Notes: generated by a model not told the origin, from the sequence alone. A stretch of DNA of 64,000 nt from Acanthosepion pharaonis (GCA_903632075.3 CAHIKZ030005580.1:385001-449000), one strand, 5' to 3'. Counted from the stretch's first letter, positions 52,370 through 63,772 are shown. A program made the numbers and translations.

Positions 52370-53425
52370 TCATTTCATGCCGAGCAAGCGGAGAATGCCA
52401 CTAGTGTGCCCTGGGGGTGGAGGGGTTGTAACAGAGAGTGAACGTGAATGTAAAAGTGAAAGTGAAAGTGAAAGAGAATACCGAGAATAGTTAGGATTGA
52501 GGAAAGGAAAAAAAATGAACGGGATTCAAGAAGATCGCGAATGACATTTAAATTTTATAAGATTGTAGTTATCTGGGAGACATGTAAACGAAAGAGAGTG
52601 CCACAAGTGGGAAGTGCGCGAAAAGAAAATGTTGGTGTAGTAGTGTCAGTTTCGTTTAATTATTTCAACTGTAAAATTGTGGGACCTTGATGTCGATCTA
52701 GTAGCATGCTTAAATTCATGTAGTCGGGTCACATTCAGTTTAAAAAAAAGAACTCGTCAAATCAGTTCTCATGAAAATACTTGGAGAAAAGACATAGAGA
52801 AACCACGTTACGTCGCTGAGAAAGTCACTGAAGTCGAGATGTCTGGCCAGGATCGATTACATTACAAAACCTTCTTTGGATTTTGTCAAAAATCTCGAGA
52901 TGTACATCAGGATCACCAGATCTGATCTAGCAAAAGCATTCAATGCACGGGCAAATAGTAGATTTGTAAATGCGCAAGATTGATTCTGCCGAGAAATATT
53001 TTCTGGTACGACACAATTTCCTTGCAGTAGATTCAGCTGTTGATTCAATGTAGCTGTTCCACTTCAAGTCAGTGGAAAACACGAGGCCAAGAGGGGGCAT
53101 TCTGTTGCTCACACGGAGTCAAGCTTCAGTTAAGTTTCTCTGTGTTAGTTAAATGAAAGCTTTTTTGTTTTGGGGGGGGGCGTTAAAATTTACAAGCCAT
53201 TTCTTGTCCCAGTTAACCACTGATTAACGATCCTTTACAAGAGCAGCTGACAGGTTTATTTTGGCAGATTTGTTGGATTTGCTTTTGAGACAGGAGTAAA
53301 TGGTAGTGTCATCTGCAAAAATACCTACTTGAGAACTGATGACATGAAGATGCTTACGTCCAATACTACAAAAGTCGAGTTTACTTCTATTGAGATGAAA
53401 AAAAAGCATTATCAATCAGGTACTA
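52370..53425 (-). pseudogene. LINE-2fam RT palm to 3' end, minus strand
   Basis: This is the longest continuous LINE-2fam relic. On the minus strand: QVGIFADDTTIYSCLKSKSN (the RT catalytic FADD), VVNWDKKWLVNFNA, MPPLGLVFSTDLKWNSYI, ARKLCRTRKYFSAESILRIY, KSTICPCIECF, SGDPDVHLEIFDKIQ, SQRRNVVSLCLFSKYFHEN and MNLSMLLDRHQGPT, then the untranslated 3' end whose complement is GGCACACTAGTGGCATTCTC, then GCTCGGCATGAAATGATT. Stops and frame changes occur, and the nuclease and first half of the RT are missing. Confidence 0.88.
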
Positions 53426-53499
53426 TGTTTTTAACATCTTGTATATATCGTTCGCTAGGGTCCTCAAGAGGAATTCAGATACTTAATCCTTTGGGGTAC

Positions 53500-53610
53500 C
53501 CCGGTGTGGTGTAATCGTTAGCAAGCTTGTCTCGCTAGATCAGTTACGGTTGAAAAGTGAGTTTGAACCTTACTAGGTGCCCCAAACTTTCGGCCTTGTT
53601 CCATATCTAA
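53500..53610 (+). repeat. tRNA-like SINE head (unassigned family)
   Basis: GTGTGGTGTAATCGTTAGCA is a good A box region, and GTGAGTTTGAACCTTAC, about 45 bp downstream, a B box. The body CTAGGTGCCCCAAACTTTCG follows. Single copy here. Confidence 0.55.
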
Positions 53611-53880
53611 GCTAGACTTAGATAAGTGGTCTGTAACCTTTTGAAGTGAGGGGGTCAGAAAGCTATGCAGTGTCTTGGAGGCGGGGGGGCATGATATCAA
53701 ATTTACTATAATAATTTGTCTCGGCCCCTGACTTCTACGTCCAGAAGACTGTCTTGGTCTCAAGGCTTAACGAAAAAACAACGAACTTAATGTTATATTT
53801 AAAAAAAGTTTCCTTATTTTATTGCAGGTATAACAGGATAACAACAAACACAGTCAACAAAAAATGCAAATTCCTTACCA
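53611..53880. other. No recognisable feature
   Basis: G-rich stretch near 53640-53695, otherwise unremarkable. Confidence 0.4.
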
Positions 53881-53894
53881 CAAATGAAATACAG

Positions 53895-54228
53895 CATCTG
53901 TCAATTCATACACAGTTTTCCTCAAGGACACATGGTACAGTGGATAAAGGCGTAAGTTAGATCCAGTGACAGGACCCAAAGAGTGTGAGTTCAATACTCG
54001 GTTAAGGCAGTGGAGAACTTAGAGAGGGGAATTAACAGGAGATAACTGACAACTGACATCCATTAAACATGGCACGTGGAAATAGGACAGTCTACCCCAG
54101 TGAGCGAAATAAAGGGTTCAGTTCGACATTCCAAACACCTAAAGAAGGACGAAGCATACAACGGCCGGAACGTTGTAACAAATGCGGCGACAAAGATGAG
54201 GACAATAGTCCGAATAATGTAAATAGTG
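53895..54228 (+). repeat. SINE-B with 14-bp target duplication
   Basis: CAAATGAAATACAG stands at 53881-53894 and 54229-54242. A box TGGTACAGTGG, B-box region GAGTTCAATACTCGG, body AGAGAGGGGAATTAACAGG, CAGTCTACCCCAGTGAGCG and ACGGCCGGAACGTTGTAACA, tail GACAAAGATGAGGACAATAG and TCCGAATAATGTAAATAGT. This copy is the reference for the family in this window. Confidence 0.93.
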
Positions 54229-54242
54229 CAAATGAAATACAG

Positions 54243-54879
54243 TTAAAAATGACAAATTATTTAATGAGACATTTGTTTCTGCTTATAGGTCGATAACTTC
54301 TCCACATCAGGTGAAATATTGTCGACAACAGAAGCAAAAGATCATTCAGGTGGTCATCAACCAACCTTCTTCGAAAAAAACGATTTTAGTATATTTCATT
54401 TTAGAAAAAGTTTTTCACAAGCATATACACTTCCAAATAATGATACCATTCAATAGGCTTTTACATTTTCCGCTTGGCAAAACATATTTCTTGTAGAAGT
54501 CAGCAATGGATTCGCAATTATATTTCGATTTAAAAAAATTCGTCTCATGTAAGTTGATTAACTCCAACTTATATGTTTTCTGCCACCTGCTCCAGAAATT
54601 AATTAAATAATTCGTGTCAAGGTGTTAAAGTTGTGGGCCGGACAAAAATCTTTCACGAGCTGGACGTGGAAATAACCATATATGCAATTCTTTGTTAAAG
54701 ATGCTGAAAAGATGGTCGGTTCATTATATAGCTCCAGCAATTATGTTTTAGCTTCACTAAAGTCAGATTAGACCTAAAATGGTGTATTACTACAATATAT
54801 AACATGGAGCAGTCCAAGACATCCTTTCAGGCGTTGATAAAGTTCAAAAACATTTAAGCAGCTTTACAGGTGTGTTATA
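54243..54879. other. No recognisable feature
   Basis: AT-rich, no gene seen. Confidence 0.45.
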
Positions 54880-55145
54880 TTCCGTGCTAAGGGAATAAAC
54901 ACATAACACCAGGTGGATACTAGAAGAAAGGTTTATTGTACACAACACGTAAAATATGAAATACGGTACAGTTATACACAAAAGTCAATCTAGTAGTGAG
55001 TGCCACAAATTGGAAGATCGGACGTGCTTGCGTCGTTTTGTACAACCCTCCTTCTCTAGTCTCTCGTAGACGGTTGATTTTATAGGTACTTACTACCTAT
55101 AGTGCAGTCACTCATGGGGGTGACCAGCTATTCCATTACATCAAG
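54880..55145. other. Possible LTR-like segment
   Basis: The order pyrimidine run, TTTTATAGG, GGGGTGACCAGCTATTCCA weakly parallels TTATATAAGAGG...GGGTTGCCAGCTACTCCA at 60043-60140. The match is loose. Confidence 0.25.
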
Positions 55146-55149
55146 GTGA

Positions 55150-55505
55150 TTATTTACTTCCCACTCTACAAAAGATTTCTCCACAGACGCAAAGTGTCAC
55201 ACCTGTCGTTACACTATTACTATTTCCACGGCATATATTCAGATGAGCTCAGTTCTTTAGTTTCAAGTTGTTTCAGAAATTTGCTGCTAGGAGACACTCT
55301 GCTTCTTTCACAGAGTCGAATCATACTACTTTCCTACCCGGTACAATTGCAAAAAAAAGAAGTGTCTCTAAGAGATCTTTTTATCCAGGAAATACCTACT
55401 TGTGGTAGAGGTTTCCTTGTGGATGTTGCCCTGAAGTCTTCAATAGCGACTGCTACATTTTAAGCTCACTCGTCATCTGTCAAGGCTAACCTCGTGATGT
55501 TTACT
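55150..55505 (+). pseudogene. LINE-2fam-like C-terminal fragment
   Basis: RRKVSHLSLHYYYFHGIYSD, then ELSSLVSSCFRN corresponds to HRRNVASLSLFYKYFHGNCSDELSSLVP of LINE-2fam. After a frame change, the residues around TYLWxRFPCGC, then SFNSDCY-type sequence, match the C-terminus. It is more diverged than the other copies and may be a sister family. Confidence 0.75.
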
Positions 55506-55960
55506 GTTTATCGTTTTTTATTCCGTTCATTTTAAACGCCTCATTAATCATTTTCATTTCGACGGTGATCATCTACCTTAAGGCGCTTTTGAACATTGTA
55601 TTGTGTGAAATCTAGTTTTAAAATGCAATATTTATATTACCTTTGTCCCTCCTCCGTCCTGCAGGGGTGCAATTTTTTTCTTCCACATCGATTCACGTCT
55701 TAATTTTCACATCTTCATCATTTTATTTAGTTACCTATTCTTTTTGTTTCTCGCTTCTTTTACTTTTATCACTTTCCCTAATTTCATTGTTCACGATAGC
55801 CTATCTCTCTCCCTCTGTCCTTCTCTCCCTCACTCCCTATCTATATGTCTATCTCAATTAGTTCATAGTTCACATCTATTTGTCTCTATCTATTCTAAAC
55901 ATTTCCCTTTCATCTTCTTTTATTCATATACTAACTCCTCTTACGTGGCGTATAGTTAGT
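55506..55960. other. Pyrimidine-rich, no gene seen
   Basis: CT-rich sequence that yields spurious serine/leucine-rich open frames. Confidence 0.5.
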
Positions 55961-55964
55961 AGCA

Positions 55965-56400
55965 CTAATTACCCAATTGAGGAAAAATGGTTGATAACAT
56001 TCGATGCTTCGAAAACCAATCAAGTTACATTCCATCATCGCTGATCGGATTCCGAACTACCTCCAGTCACGATGAATGTATGTCCCCTTGGGGAGGTACC
56101 GTGCCCTGAGAGACTATTGGGCTTCAAACTCACACCTGACTTCAATTGGAACTCATACATAAGATCTATCGCAAAAGATGCAGGTAAAATGATCGGCTCC
56201 CTACACCGTTCCAATAAGTACCTGACTTCTGCTATATCCCCTACTTTATAAGAGCAGGACCTCGCCTAAAATGGAGTAGTTGTAAGTTTTGGCAAAAAGT
56301 TACCCTTTCTTCACTTTCCAATCTCAAAAACGTCTCCGAATCATTTGTGAGTCACAGATTATTTTCCACACTGCAACCCTCTTTTTGATTTACATGATCT
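55965..56400 (+). pseudogene. LINE-2fam fragment, first of a tandem pair
   Basis: LVITFDASKTNQVTFHHR, then DSELPPVTMNVCPLGE, ERLLGFKLTPDFNWNSYIRS, IAKDAGKMIGSLHRSNKYLT corresponds to the post-palm region of LINE-2fam. It ends before the HRRNVASL block. Confidence 0.8.
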
Positions 56401-56404
56401 GCCT

Positions 56405-57235
56405 AAAAAATATACTCAACATCATTTGTAAACATCTATGCCGATGATACGACGATATACGGGCACACTTTTGACGTTCCAAGATTGCCAGCGTACCTCG
56501 GTACCGATCTAACACTGACTTTCCAATGGAAGACTGGCTGGTTACATTCAATGCCTCGAAAAGCAAACCCAAACCAAACTAGTTACATTTCATTATCGCC
56601 GCTCAGGCCAAGAACTACCGCCAGTCATGATGGGAGTAATGCATACGATCCATCGCCAAACATTAAGGGAAAATTGTCGGCACCCTGTAACGCTTCAGTA
56701 AAATACCTAGGCCTTATGCTATACTATACATTTCAAAGAAACAGATCAGGCTGAAAATGGAGTACTGATGTAATATTTGGACAGGAGCCGCCCAGTCTTC
56801 ACTTTCTAGATTCGATAGAGTTCAAAAGCGACTCTTGGGTGACGAATATTTTCTCACCGCGCAACCTCTCTATCACAGGCGGGATGTGGCGAATCTCCAC
56901 GCTCACCTATCGCTACTACCATGGGAAATGATCGGACGAACTAAAGTGCTTCCTACTAACCAGGTTTAACCTTCAGGGCTAGGAGCCCCATGCCATCTAC
57001 ATAGTAGCAAACCCCAACCACATTCCTTTCGTGTTCCATCGGTGAGAAGTCAGTCTAAAACAGCTTCTTCCCGGAGACCACTTCCCTGTGCAACCAACTC
57101 CCAAGAGGATGTTTTCCTAATCATTACAATCTTAACCAGTTCAAGCCTAGGGATAACCCCTTTCCAATTCGTAGAAACTTGTTCAAGGTAAAATTACCGT
57201 AAAAAATATCCCTTTTCTGTCTTTTATTCCTGCTT
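56405..57235 (+). pseudogene. LINE-2fam fragment, second of a tandem pair
   Basis: It starts again at the palm: SFVNIYADDTTIYG in one frame (CTATGCCGATGATACGACG at 56439). Then come LALTFQW-type residues, LVTFHYRRSGQELPPVMM, KMEY, WTGAAQSSLSRFDRVQKR (in frames from 56755), the LFSPRNLSITGG and RCHFRYRYYHGKCSDEL-type region, NQLPRGCFPNHYNLNQFK (57080-57140) and the C-terminal end. Because the palm follows a post-palm fragment, this is a separate copy. Many frame changes. Confidence 0.8.
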
Positions 57236-57285
57236 TCATTGTCCTCGATAGATTCTATCTATTTATCTATTCTCTCTCTCTTTCT

Positions 57286-57286
<1 letters not shown>

Positions 57287-57320
<34 letters not shown>
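57287..57320. repeat. (TA)n microsatellite
   Basis: TA units up to the TA target site of the next mariner. Confidence 0.9.
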
Positions 57321-57322
<2 letters not shown>

Positions 57323-57323
<1 letters not shown>

Positions 57324-57958
57324 GTCGGTCATTCAATAAATAAGGTGAATTTTTCGGTACAAGGACTTATAATACAGACAGAAGCTTACTTTTTTTTTTT
57401 TTGTTTTACTTCTTTTCACATGGATTTAATTTCTTTTGCAGATTAAAAAAAAAACTTTGAGAGTTTTGGCGATTAACAAAAATGGCCGACCAAGAAGCAT
57501 GCTCCAGGATTGAACAGCGGTCAGTTATCATTCCTTGAGAAATGAAGCACTGTGAACAGTGCCAACTACTGTGAACTGCTGAGGCAGGTCAAGAAAGACA
57601 TAACGATCAAACGTAGGGGTCATCTGTCAGAAGGAGTCATCTTGCATCATGACAATGCAAGGCCTCACACAGCAGCCCCCTTATAGCCCAGACCTTGCCC
57701 CTTCAGACTTTCACTTGTTTGGTCCCTTAAAAGCGTTCACGAGAGGCACGAAGTTTAAAAGTGACGATGAAGTCAAAAGTGTTGTGAGCGACTGGCTGAG
57801 ACATCAATCCAAAGATTTTTACGCTGGCGGAATACAGAAGCTTGTGCACAGATGGGAAAATTGTGTGACAGTGCTGGGAGACTACGTTGAAAAAAAATAA
57901 AGTAAGCTTCTATCTGTATTACGACCGAAAAATTCACCTTATTTGTTGAATGACCCTC

Positions 57959-57959
<1 letters not shown>
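57323..57959 (+). mobile_element. Internally deleted mariner, 637 bp
   Basis: The inverted ends CGTCGGTCATTCAATAAATA and (complement of right end) CGAGGGTCATTCAACAAATA continue into AAGGTGAATTTTTCGGT on both sides. TA flanks at 57321-57322 and 57960-57961. It belongs to a different mariner lineage from copies 1 and 2. About half the usual length is missing. Confidence 0.9.
57482..57900 (+). pseudogene. mariner transposase, two internal deletions
   Basis: The start MADQEACSRIEQRSVI at 57482 is the N-terminal tip. The DNA-binding domain and the first catalytic aspartate are gone. NYCELLRQVKKDIT then GVILHHDNARPHTA carries the second aspartate. Directly after it, a second deletion of roughly 20 codons joins the frame-shifted QPPYSPDLAPSDFHLFG with the third aspartate. 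From there LKAFTRGTKFKSDDEVK to VTVLGDYVEKK reads cleanly to a stop at 57898-57900. The intact stretch is about the last 80 codons. Confidence 0.9.
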
Positions 57960-57960
<1 letters not shown>

Positions 57961-58003
<43 letters not shown>

Positions 58004-58288
58004 GAGATTATAATAAAAGCATGTTGAAATCGCCGCACAGAAGCTTTCATGCTTCAATATTATAATTGCACTTCTTCAGGCAATGGTAAATGCCTGGTGA
58101 TTAAATGATTTTTAAGGAAATTTAAAAACAAAGTGTTACCTCTTTTCCGAAAGTTAAAGTGGTGAACATAAGGTCAGAATTTAAAATAGACTTGTGGCTA
58201 TGTCTTGATTAACTAATTAAATATCAGATCAACGCTAAATAGAAAAGTAAGGTCAGAATGTGGAGGTGGGTGAGTTATTTTCTCTCTC

Positions 58289-58346
<58 letters not shown>
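57961..58346. repeat. (TA)n tracts around an unclassified repeat
   Basis: TA units at 57961-57998 and 58287-58346. Between them, GCACTTCTTCAGGCAATGG resembles sequence near 12432. Confidence 0.7.
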
Positions 58347-58350
<4 letters not shown>

Positions 58351-58969
58351 CAGCATGGTCCGGCGTTGCCCGTGCTTGATTCAAACATCGTACGACTCGT
58401 ACAGCAAATCGCTATCACTTGACTTAATTTTTTTTCCCTTCCTTGCCTTTAAAGGAGTGCCCTTTGCCGTGCTGATGTTGCTACATACCTTACTTCTTGT
58501 GACTCGAAAAACTGAATGAAAAAAGTATGTTAACAACAAATACTTTTTCACACCCAACCCAGTTCTGTGGAATCAGAATCAAAGTTAAGTTTAAGCAAGC
58601 GAATAAGCCAATTGGAGTAAAGTGCCATGCAGATTTAAATTTTTCCCACTTGTGACGAATGCAGCTATCGATTTTTTTTGGCATGCTATCATGCTCGCTA
58701 ACATTCGTGTCAATCAGCTGTTGGCTCTCATGTTGGTTAATAGAATCTTCCTGCCTATTCGTGGCAACCAGCTCAATGCTCTCACTCTGGCCAGTAGGAA
58801 ATGGCCGAAAACTACATGAAAACTGTCGAAGAAGCATGAAAAAAATCGATTATTTACACTACAGATGGGAGTTGGGAAATGCAAAGTCGGTCCTGGCCTT
58901 CCCGCTAACTTGGAGCATGTGCATGTAAATTTTGGTGCAAATCCGTCGAACATTGCGGCCGTGCATTCG

Positions 58970-59045
<76 letters not shown>

Positions 59046-59060
59046 CCTGCCTTTTTATCG
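58347..59060 (-). mobile_element. Short non-autonomous Helitron
   Basis: The 3' tip on the minus strand is CGGGCAACGCCGGACCATGC, then TGCTAA (CTAA, 58347-58350), next to a TA tract. The first about 240 bp (58347-58600) are nearly the complement of 46780-47096, including CTTGCCTTTAAAGGAGTGCC and ACTTTTTCACACCCAACCCA. The 5' region holds GTAACGAATGCACGGCCGCA and a (TG)n tract (58974-59044). No open frame with replicase similarity. Confidence 0.8.
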
Positions 59061-59984
59061 ATAGCGATATTCTGTCCATATTTGTCTCAGTCCGTTCATA
59101 TATATCTCTATCTGTTCATTTATATACCTATCTATTTAAAATCTCTCTTTCGACTCGCTATTTATTCTCTTATTAAAGGTTGTTTTTCTTTTTTTTTTTA
59201 ACTTTTTTTGTCTTTTTCCAAGTTTTGTATGACCTTATGATATATTTCAGATAATGTGTCTATTCCCTCATAAAATGGCAATTCCTATTTTACTTCAATT
59301 ATTTTTTTAAATATGGTTGGAACCACAGATCAGACAAAGAAGGTTGCATGGAACAAAATGATTTAGAATCTGAAGGTCACAGTTCTACAAAAAATGCTGC
59401 ATGATACACGAACATCTCCATGTTTTGTTTTGTTCTTGAAATATTTACAGCAAGAGAAAAAAAAACGTTATTATACAGGAAAATCATTAATCTCTTTACT
59501 GACTGCGTAATGGTTTTCTTTATTTTTTTTAAAATTTTGTAATTTGTCGTTCAATAACCCAATCGCTGAGAGTAACATTGTTCATGAAAAGCTGATTCAG
59601 AATCCGACAATACATATTAAAGAATTCATTCTAAAAACCTGTGAAACTAGTTCGTTTGTTTCATCTTGAAAAAATATTACAATCGTTGCTGCTGCTGGAA
59701 GTGATGTGTTTTTTTTTTTTTGTCTTTTTTTGGTGGGGTAGTAATTTGTGTTTTACCTTTTCACTCCTGTTTACATAGTCTGGTATATGATATTCTTTAG
59801 CATTTGTGATATTAATTATGTTGAGATGTTGAGAGTTTTCCCGCGTGTAGGTTACGAATCAAGACAAACACAGTTGTAGGGGAAAATACTGGTAAATTTG
59901 TAAAAGCAATTAACAATAGAGTGATTAGTAAAACGAAGGTTGGTTAGTACGAAACAATATCCAAAGTCTATAGTCCAACGGTAT
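59061..59984. other. No recognisable feature
   Basis: AT-rich with poly-T tracts near 59190 and 59709. No gene seen. Confidence 0.45.
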
Positions 59985-60235
59985 GTAACGGGTAACCTTA
60001 TCTGGACCGCTGACGCTCTCCCTGTCCTCTCTCTAGAGCTGACTTATATAAGAGGGACCAGTCCATTTCTAGTTAGAAGGTGGGTGCGCCCCTAACAAAT
60101 TATGAAAAAGGTTGTAAGTTGGGTTGCCAGCTACTCCACAGCGAACAAGAGGGCAGTCCCAAAATTTTAGCCAGAAAAGAATCAACTGATCGCTTCTCTC
60201 CTTGGAGGACTTTTCTAATACTCGTTGTCGCAGTG
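59985..60235 (+). promoter_or_regulatory. TATA-containing, LTR-like segment
   Basis: TGTAACGGGTAACC (59985) is followed 58 bp later by CTTATATAAGAG (60043), a good TATA box, then CCAGTCC. The TG start and TATA spacing fit a retroelement LTR promoter. The 3' limit (…GTTGTCGCA near 60234) and family are uncertain. No gene starts downstream. Confidence 0.35.
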
Positions 60236-61315
60236 TAACGGATCAGGATAGATCACTTGTCAAAAGTGTTATCACTAGCACGACTTTTTAGTTCTATTAG
60301 TTATAGAAAAAAGCGCCTTTGACTAACAGGTTTTGGCCTTATGTCGAGCTTAAAAAGACGGCTGTTGCACGGTAATAATTTTTAACGCATTTTGAATGTA
60401 TTACCTACTTCATTCGATACTGTGTGCGTGCGTGTGTTTGTTATGGCACCTGGTGACGACTGTCAAATGATAGTGTTATATACCCCCTCTCTTCTAGGGA
60501 GGTCTTTTTTGACTGTTTTGAGGCGATCATAATAAAGTTATGTTCGTCTCTTTCTTTTGTCGGCTGGGTGACCGCTAGTTGGTTTGTTCGGAGGTAAAAT
60601 GAGAACTTCAGCAAAAAGGAATAATACATCGACGGGTACATTTTTAACTAGCCAGTGAGGTTGCTATCCCTCCCATTGGGGAGCAGTTTCCACACACGAA
60701 ATTTAAACGTCTGCATTCTTCGACGAGTAAACTTAACTCTTTGAAAACACTTTCTATCTCTCTAACATTCCCACTTACGGTTCAGCCAATCAAAATTGAG
60801 ATCTCTATTTTGTCTACCATCTGACCATAACGGTCAGCCTCAGAAGATCTGAGCCAAAATACTCTGTCACTAAAATTAATAGCCTGAAACTATTATTTAA
60901 CAATACTTATGGGGCAATTAATGTGGATCGAACTCACTACTCAGTCGTAATTGATCTAACGAGACAAGATTGTCAATCATTACCATCTCGAAGTGCCAGA
61001 CGATTTTGACGCCCTGCATGACATTCCTATGACATTCTAGACCTGATTAGGCTATTTAGATATATGATCAGGGTTTTGGCTCAATATTTGCGTTTTTAAA
61101 CGCCCTAAAGTTTGAGCATATGTATCCCTAAATAAAACCTTTATTTTGTTCAACTTCTATTTCTCCTGTGTAGTTAGTTAGACCCTTACTAGGTGCTCAC
61201 TATTCGGGATTAGATTAAACTTAGGAAACAGAAACCAGCCTAAGAGAAGGAAAGCTCTAAATTCAAAACTTTATAGAAAGCAACGAGAAATCAAGCATTT
61301 GTATGATCGAAGATA
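60236..61315. other. No recognisable feature
   Basis: Mixed-composition sequence without family motifs or long frames. Confidence 0.45.
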
Positions 61316-61319
61316 ATTG

Positions 61320-62030
61320 TTTTAAGCATTTCATTCCGAGCAAGGCGGGAGTGCCACTACCACGCAATGGGTTACAGAGAGTGAGAGCAAAAGTAAAAAG
61401 GGGTATTTGAAGAAAGGATAAAGAGAAGAACGGGGTTCAAGATCAAGGCATTAGAACATATCGATTGACATTACCTTTAAATATTTGACGATTGTAGCTA
61501 TCAGAGAACCAAGTAAGAGGAAAGGAGTTTCACTGTTGGGAAGTGAGGGAGAAGAAGCTTTTGGAGTAGAAGAGGCGGTTACATTTTCGACAGTGAAATA
61601 ATGGGACCAAGATGCCAACCTAGTAGCACGCTTAAATTCATGTGGTGGGGTTACCAGTGAAAGTAATTCGTTAGAAAAGACAGAGGAAAGCCACATCATG
61701 ACTGAGAGAAAGTGACTGTAATCAAGATGACAGACCAGGATCTATCACTTTGCACTTTTAGGATTTTAGGAGAACATTAAGATGAACAGCGGGGACACCA
61801 GACCATATATGGCAACAGTATTCAATGCAAAGATGAATGGTAGATTTGTAGATTTGAAGGATTGACTCTGACAAGAAAAAAAAAATAATAATAACCCTAG
61901 CGTGTCACAGAAAGGTTTTTTCTTTATCTGTAACAAGATTATCCCGAATTCACTGCCATATAATCGAACTAATATTATATAACAGGTCAACATTCAAAAT
62001 GCTCCCCTTTCGTAAAACTTTGCTTAGTCC
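61320..62030 (-). pseudogene. LINE-2fam C-terminal region and 3' end, minus strand
   Basis: On the minus strand: SESILQIYKSTIHLCIEYCC, HIWSGVPAVHLNVLLKS, KVIDPGLSS, HDVAFLCLF, HEFKRATRLASWSHYFTVEN, LPNSETPFLLLGSLIATIVK, YLKVMSIDMF. Then the 3' end, whose plus-strand complement reads AAGCATTTCATTCCGAGCAA. A poly-A tract near 61880 disrupts the upstream part. The content and order match 31640-32370. Confidence 0.85.
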
Positions 62031-62049
62031 ATCTTGATTGCAATCATAC

Positions 62050-62335
62050 ATTAAGTGTTACAGTTGATTGTTAGTCGTTTCTTCTCTCTTTCATTTCACA
62101 CAATTTCTGTATTTTCTTTTCGGTACCAGCTACAGACTCTTCGTCATCTTAATATCTGATTTTAAGATTCTGCCCGACATACAGAAATCATGATAGGAAT
62201 TCTAGATCTTTTAGGATCGCTTTGCTGTAGAGTTTGGATGAGTCCGGCGAGAAGTTATATCTTAGTCTTTCGCGTCTTTCCATACGCCGGCGGGTTGCTG
62301 ATAATATAAGTTCTGGATTAATCTAAAATCTTTTT
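62050..62335 (-). pseudogene. LINE-1fam RT palm relic
   Basis: The minus strand reads RLRYNFSPDSSKLYSKAILK, then DLEFL, VGQNLKIRY, then DDEESVAGTEKKIQKLCEMK. This fits GVRQGCxFSPDLFNLYSEVILR...GGRNxNNIRYADDTVLxAxTExKLQ. The YxDD catalytic pair is still readable. Confidence 0.75.
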
Positions 62336-62880
62336 CCAAGAAAATCATGCTTATCTAGGAGTTCAGAGTTCACGAGCCATAAAAGTAGACGAGGAGGGAC
62401 AGGAAGTCATAATTGGTAAAGGCAAGGAACACGGTAAAGAGCGAGGAAGAATTCTTTCTCCTTTAAGTACAAGTAATTTTCTTTGAATTTCTTGAATGTA
62501 CGACGTACATCGACCACACTCTCCATTTATTACTAGATAATTTCTCCTTTTTTCTATCACGTCACCTGGTCATATTAAAGAAATTACCCATCAGACACAG
62601 TTCCTAAATACTTTAACGCCACTAATAAACGGTCATTGTTCGAATTGCTGGCTCATCGGAGAGAAAATAACGATTTATTATCGATCATAACTGTCCTGGC
62701 GTTTATTTAACAGCATTTTGCGATCGCAATTGGGAATTGACGAAATATCAATTAGTTTTGCGTTCATTTTGAAATGTTGACACATTTATTGTTCACTTAT
62801 GTCGTTTAGTTTATTTTACTCAAGTTATTACGCATTTTTCCTCTGTCAGAAATATCCGGTGAACCTCCTTAGAAATTGTT

Positions 62881-62881
<1 letters not shown>
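62336..62881. other. No recognisable feature
   Basis: No gene or repeat recognised. Confidence 0.45.
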
Positions 62882-62935
<54 letters not shown>

Positions 62936-63012
62936 GATACAGTCTGTTCAAAGCAAAGATGAATATTATTTACTGTGCTATAGAACACAATGCATATCTA
63001 TCTATCTATGCA

Positions 63013-63053
<41 letters not shown>

Positions 63054-63120
63054 GATGCAGTCTGTTCAAAGCAAAGAAGCAAAGATGAATATTATTTACT
63101 GTGCTATAGAACACAATGTA

Positions 63121-63185
<65 letters not shown>

Positions 63186-63253
63186 GTGTTAGCCGATTTA
63201 AGTCTATCACGATGCCTCAGGCTGTTTATATCTATCTATCTATCTATCTATCT
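62882..63253. repeat. Compound (TATC)n array with unique spacers
   Basis: Four TATC blocks (62882-62935, about 62996-63053, 63121-63185, 63224-63253) are separated by spacers. The first two spacers are copies of each other: CAGTCTGTTCAAAGCAAAG, then GATGAATATTATTTACTGTG and CTATAGAACACAATG. The second carries a 9-bp internal duplication (GCAAAGAAG). Confidence 0.95.
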
Positions 63254-63423
63254 ACGGCTATATCGACCATTCTAGAACGAATTTTTGAAGTTATTCATAA
63301 CGACGGCCATGAAACTCACTACTGAAATGTTGGGCATTTCCTACTCTGTTTAGGACTTATTTTATGTATGATCTTAAGCCTTTGACCAGCTCTTATTTAG
63401 CCTAAGTTCTCAGTATACAAATT

Positions 63424-63429
<6 letters not shown>

Positions 63430-63469
<40 letters not shown>
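63430..63469. repeat. (TA)n microsatellite
   Basis: Uninterrupted TA dinucleotides. Confidence 0.95.
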
Positions 63470-63472
<3 letters not shown>

Positions 63473-63551
63473 TCAGTTCCTAAATATCTATCTCTCTATC
63501 TATCTGCTTCGGTGTGTTCATATCTACCTATTTATCAATCTCAGTTCATTT

Positions 63552-63553
<2 letters not shown>

Positions 63554-63600
<47 letters not shown>
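63554..63600. repeat. (TATC)n microsatellite
   Basis: About eleven TATC units. Confidence 0.95.
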
Positions 63601-63770
63601 TTTGATTCCAAGTCTGTCTCATACTAAAATTTATAGACATGTAAGATATATGTCATAGAGATATGCAAACACAGAGATATGCGCAAACTACGATAGAGAT
63701 ATTACATATACGCACAAAGACATATACACATGAATCACCCTCCCTCTCAACCTTTCCTTCTCTTTCTCTC

Positions 63771-63772
<2 letters not shown>

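Noticed and set aside
62882..63260. CRISPR-like regular repeats and spacers
   Set aside because: Units are simple TATC microsatellites, the spacers are duplicates of each other, and the setting is eukaryotic.
62799..63275. 158-codon frame rich in IYLS repeats
   Set aside because: Direct translation of TATC repeats.
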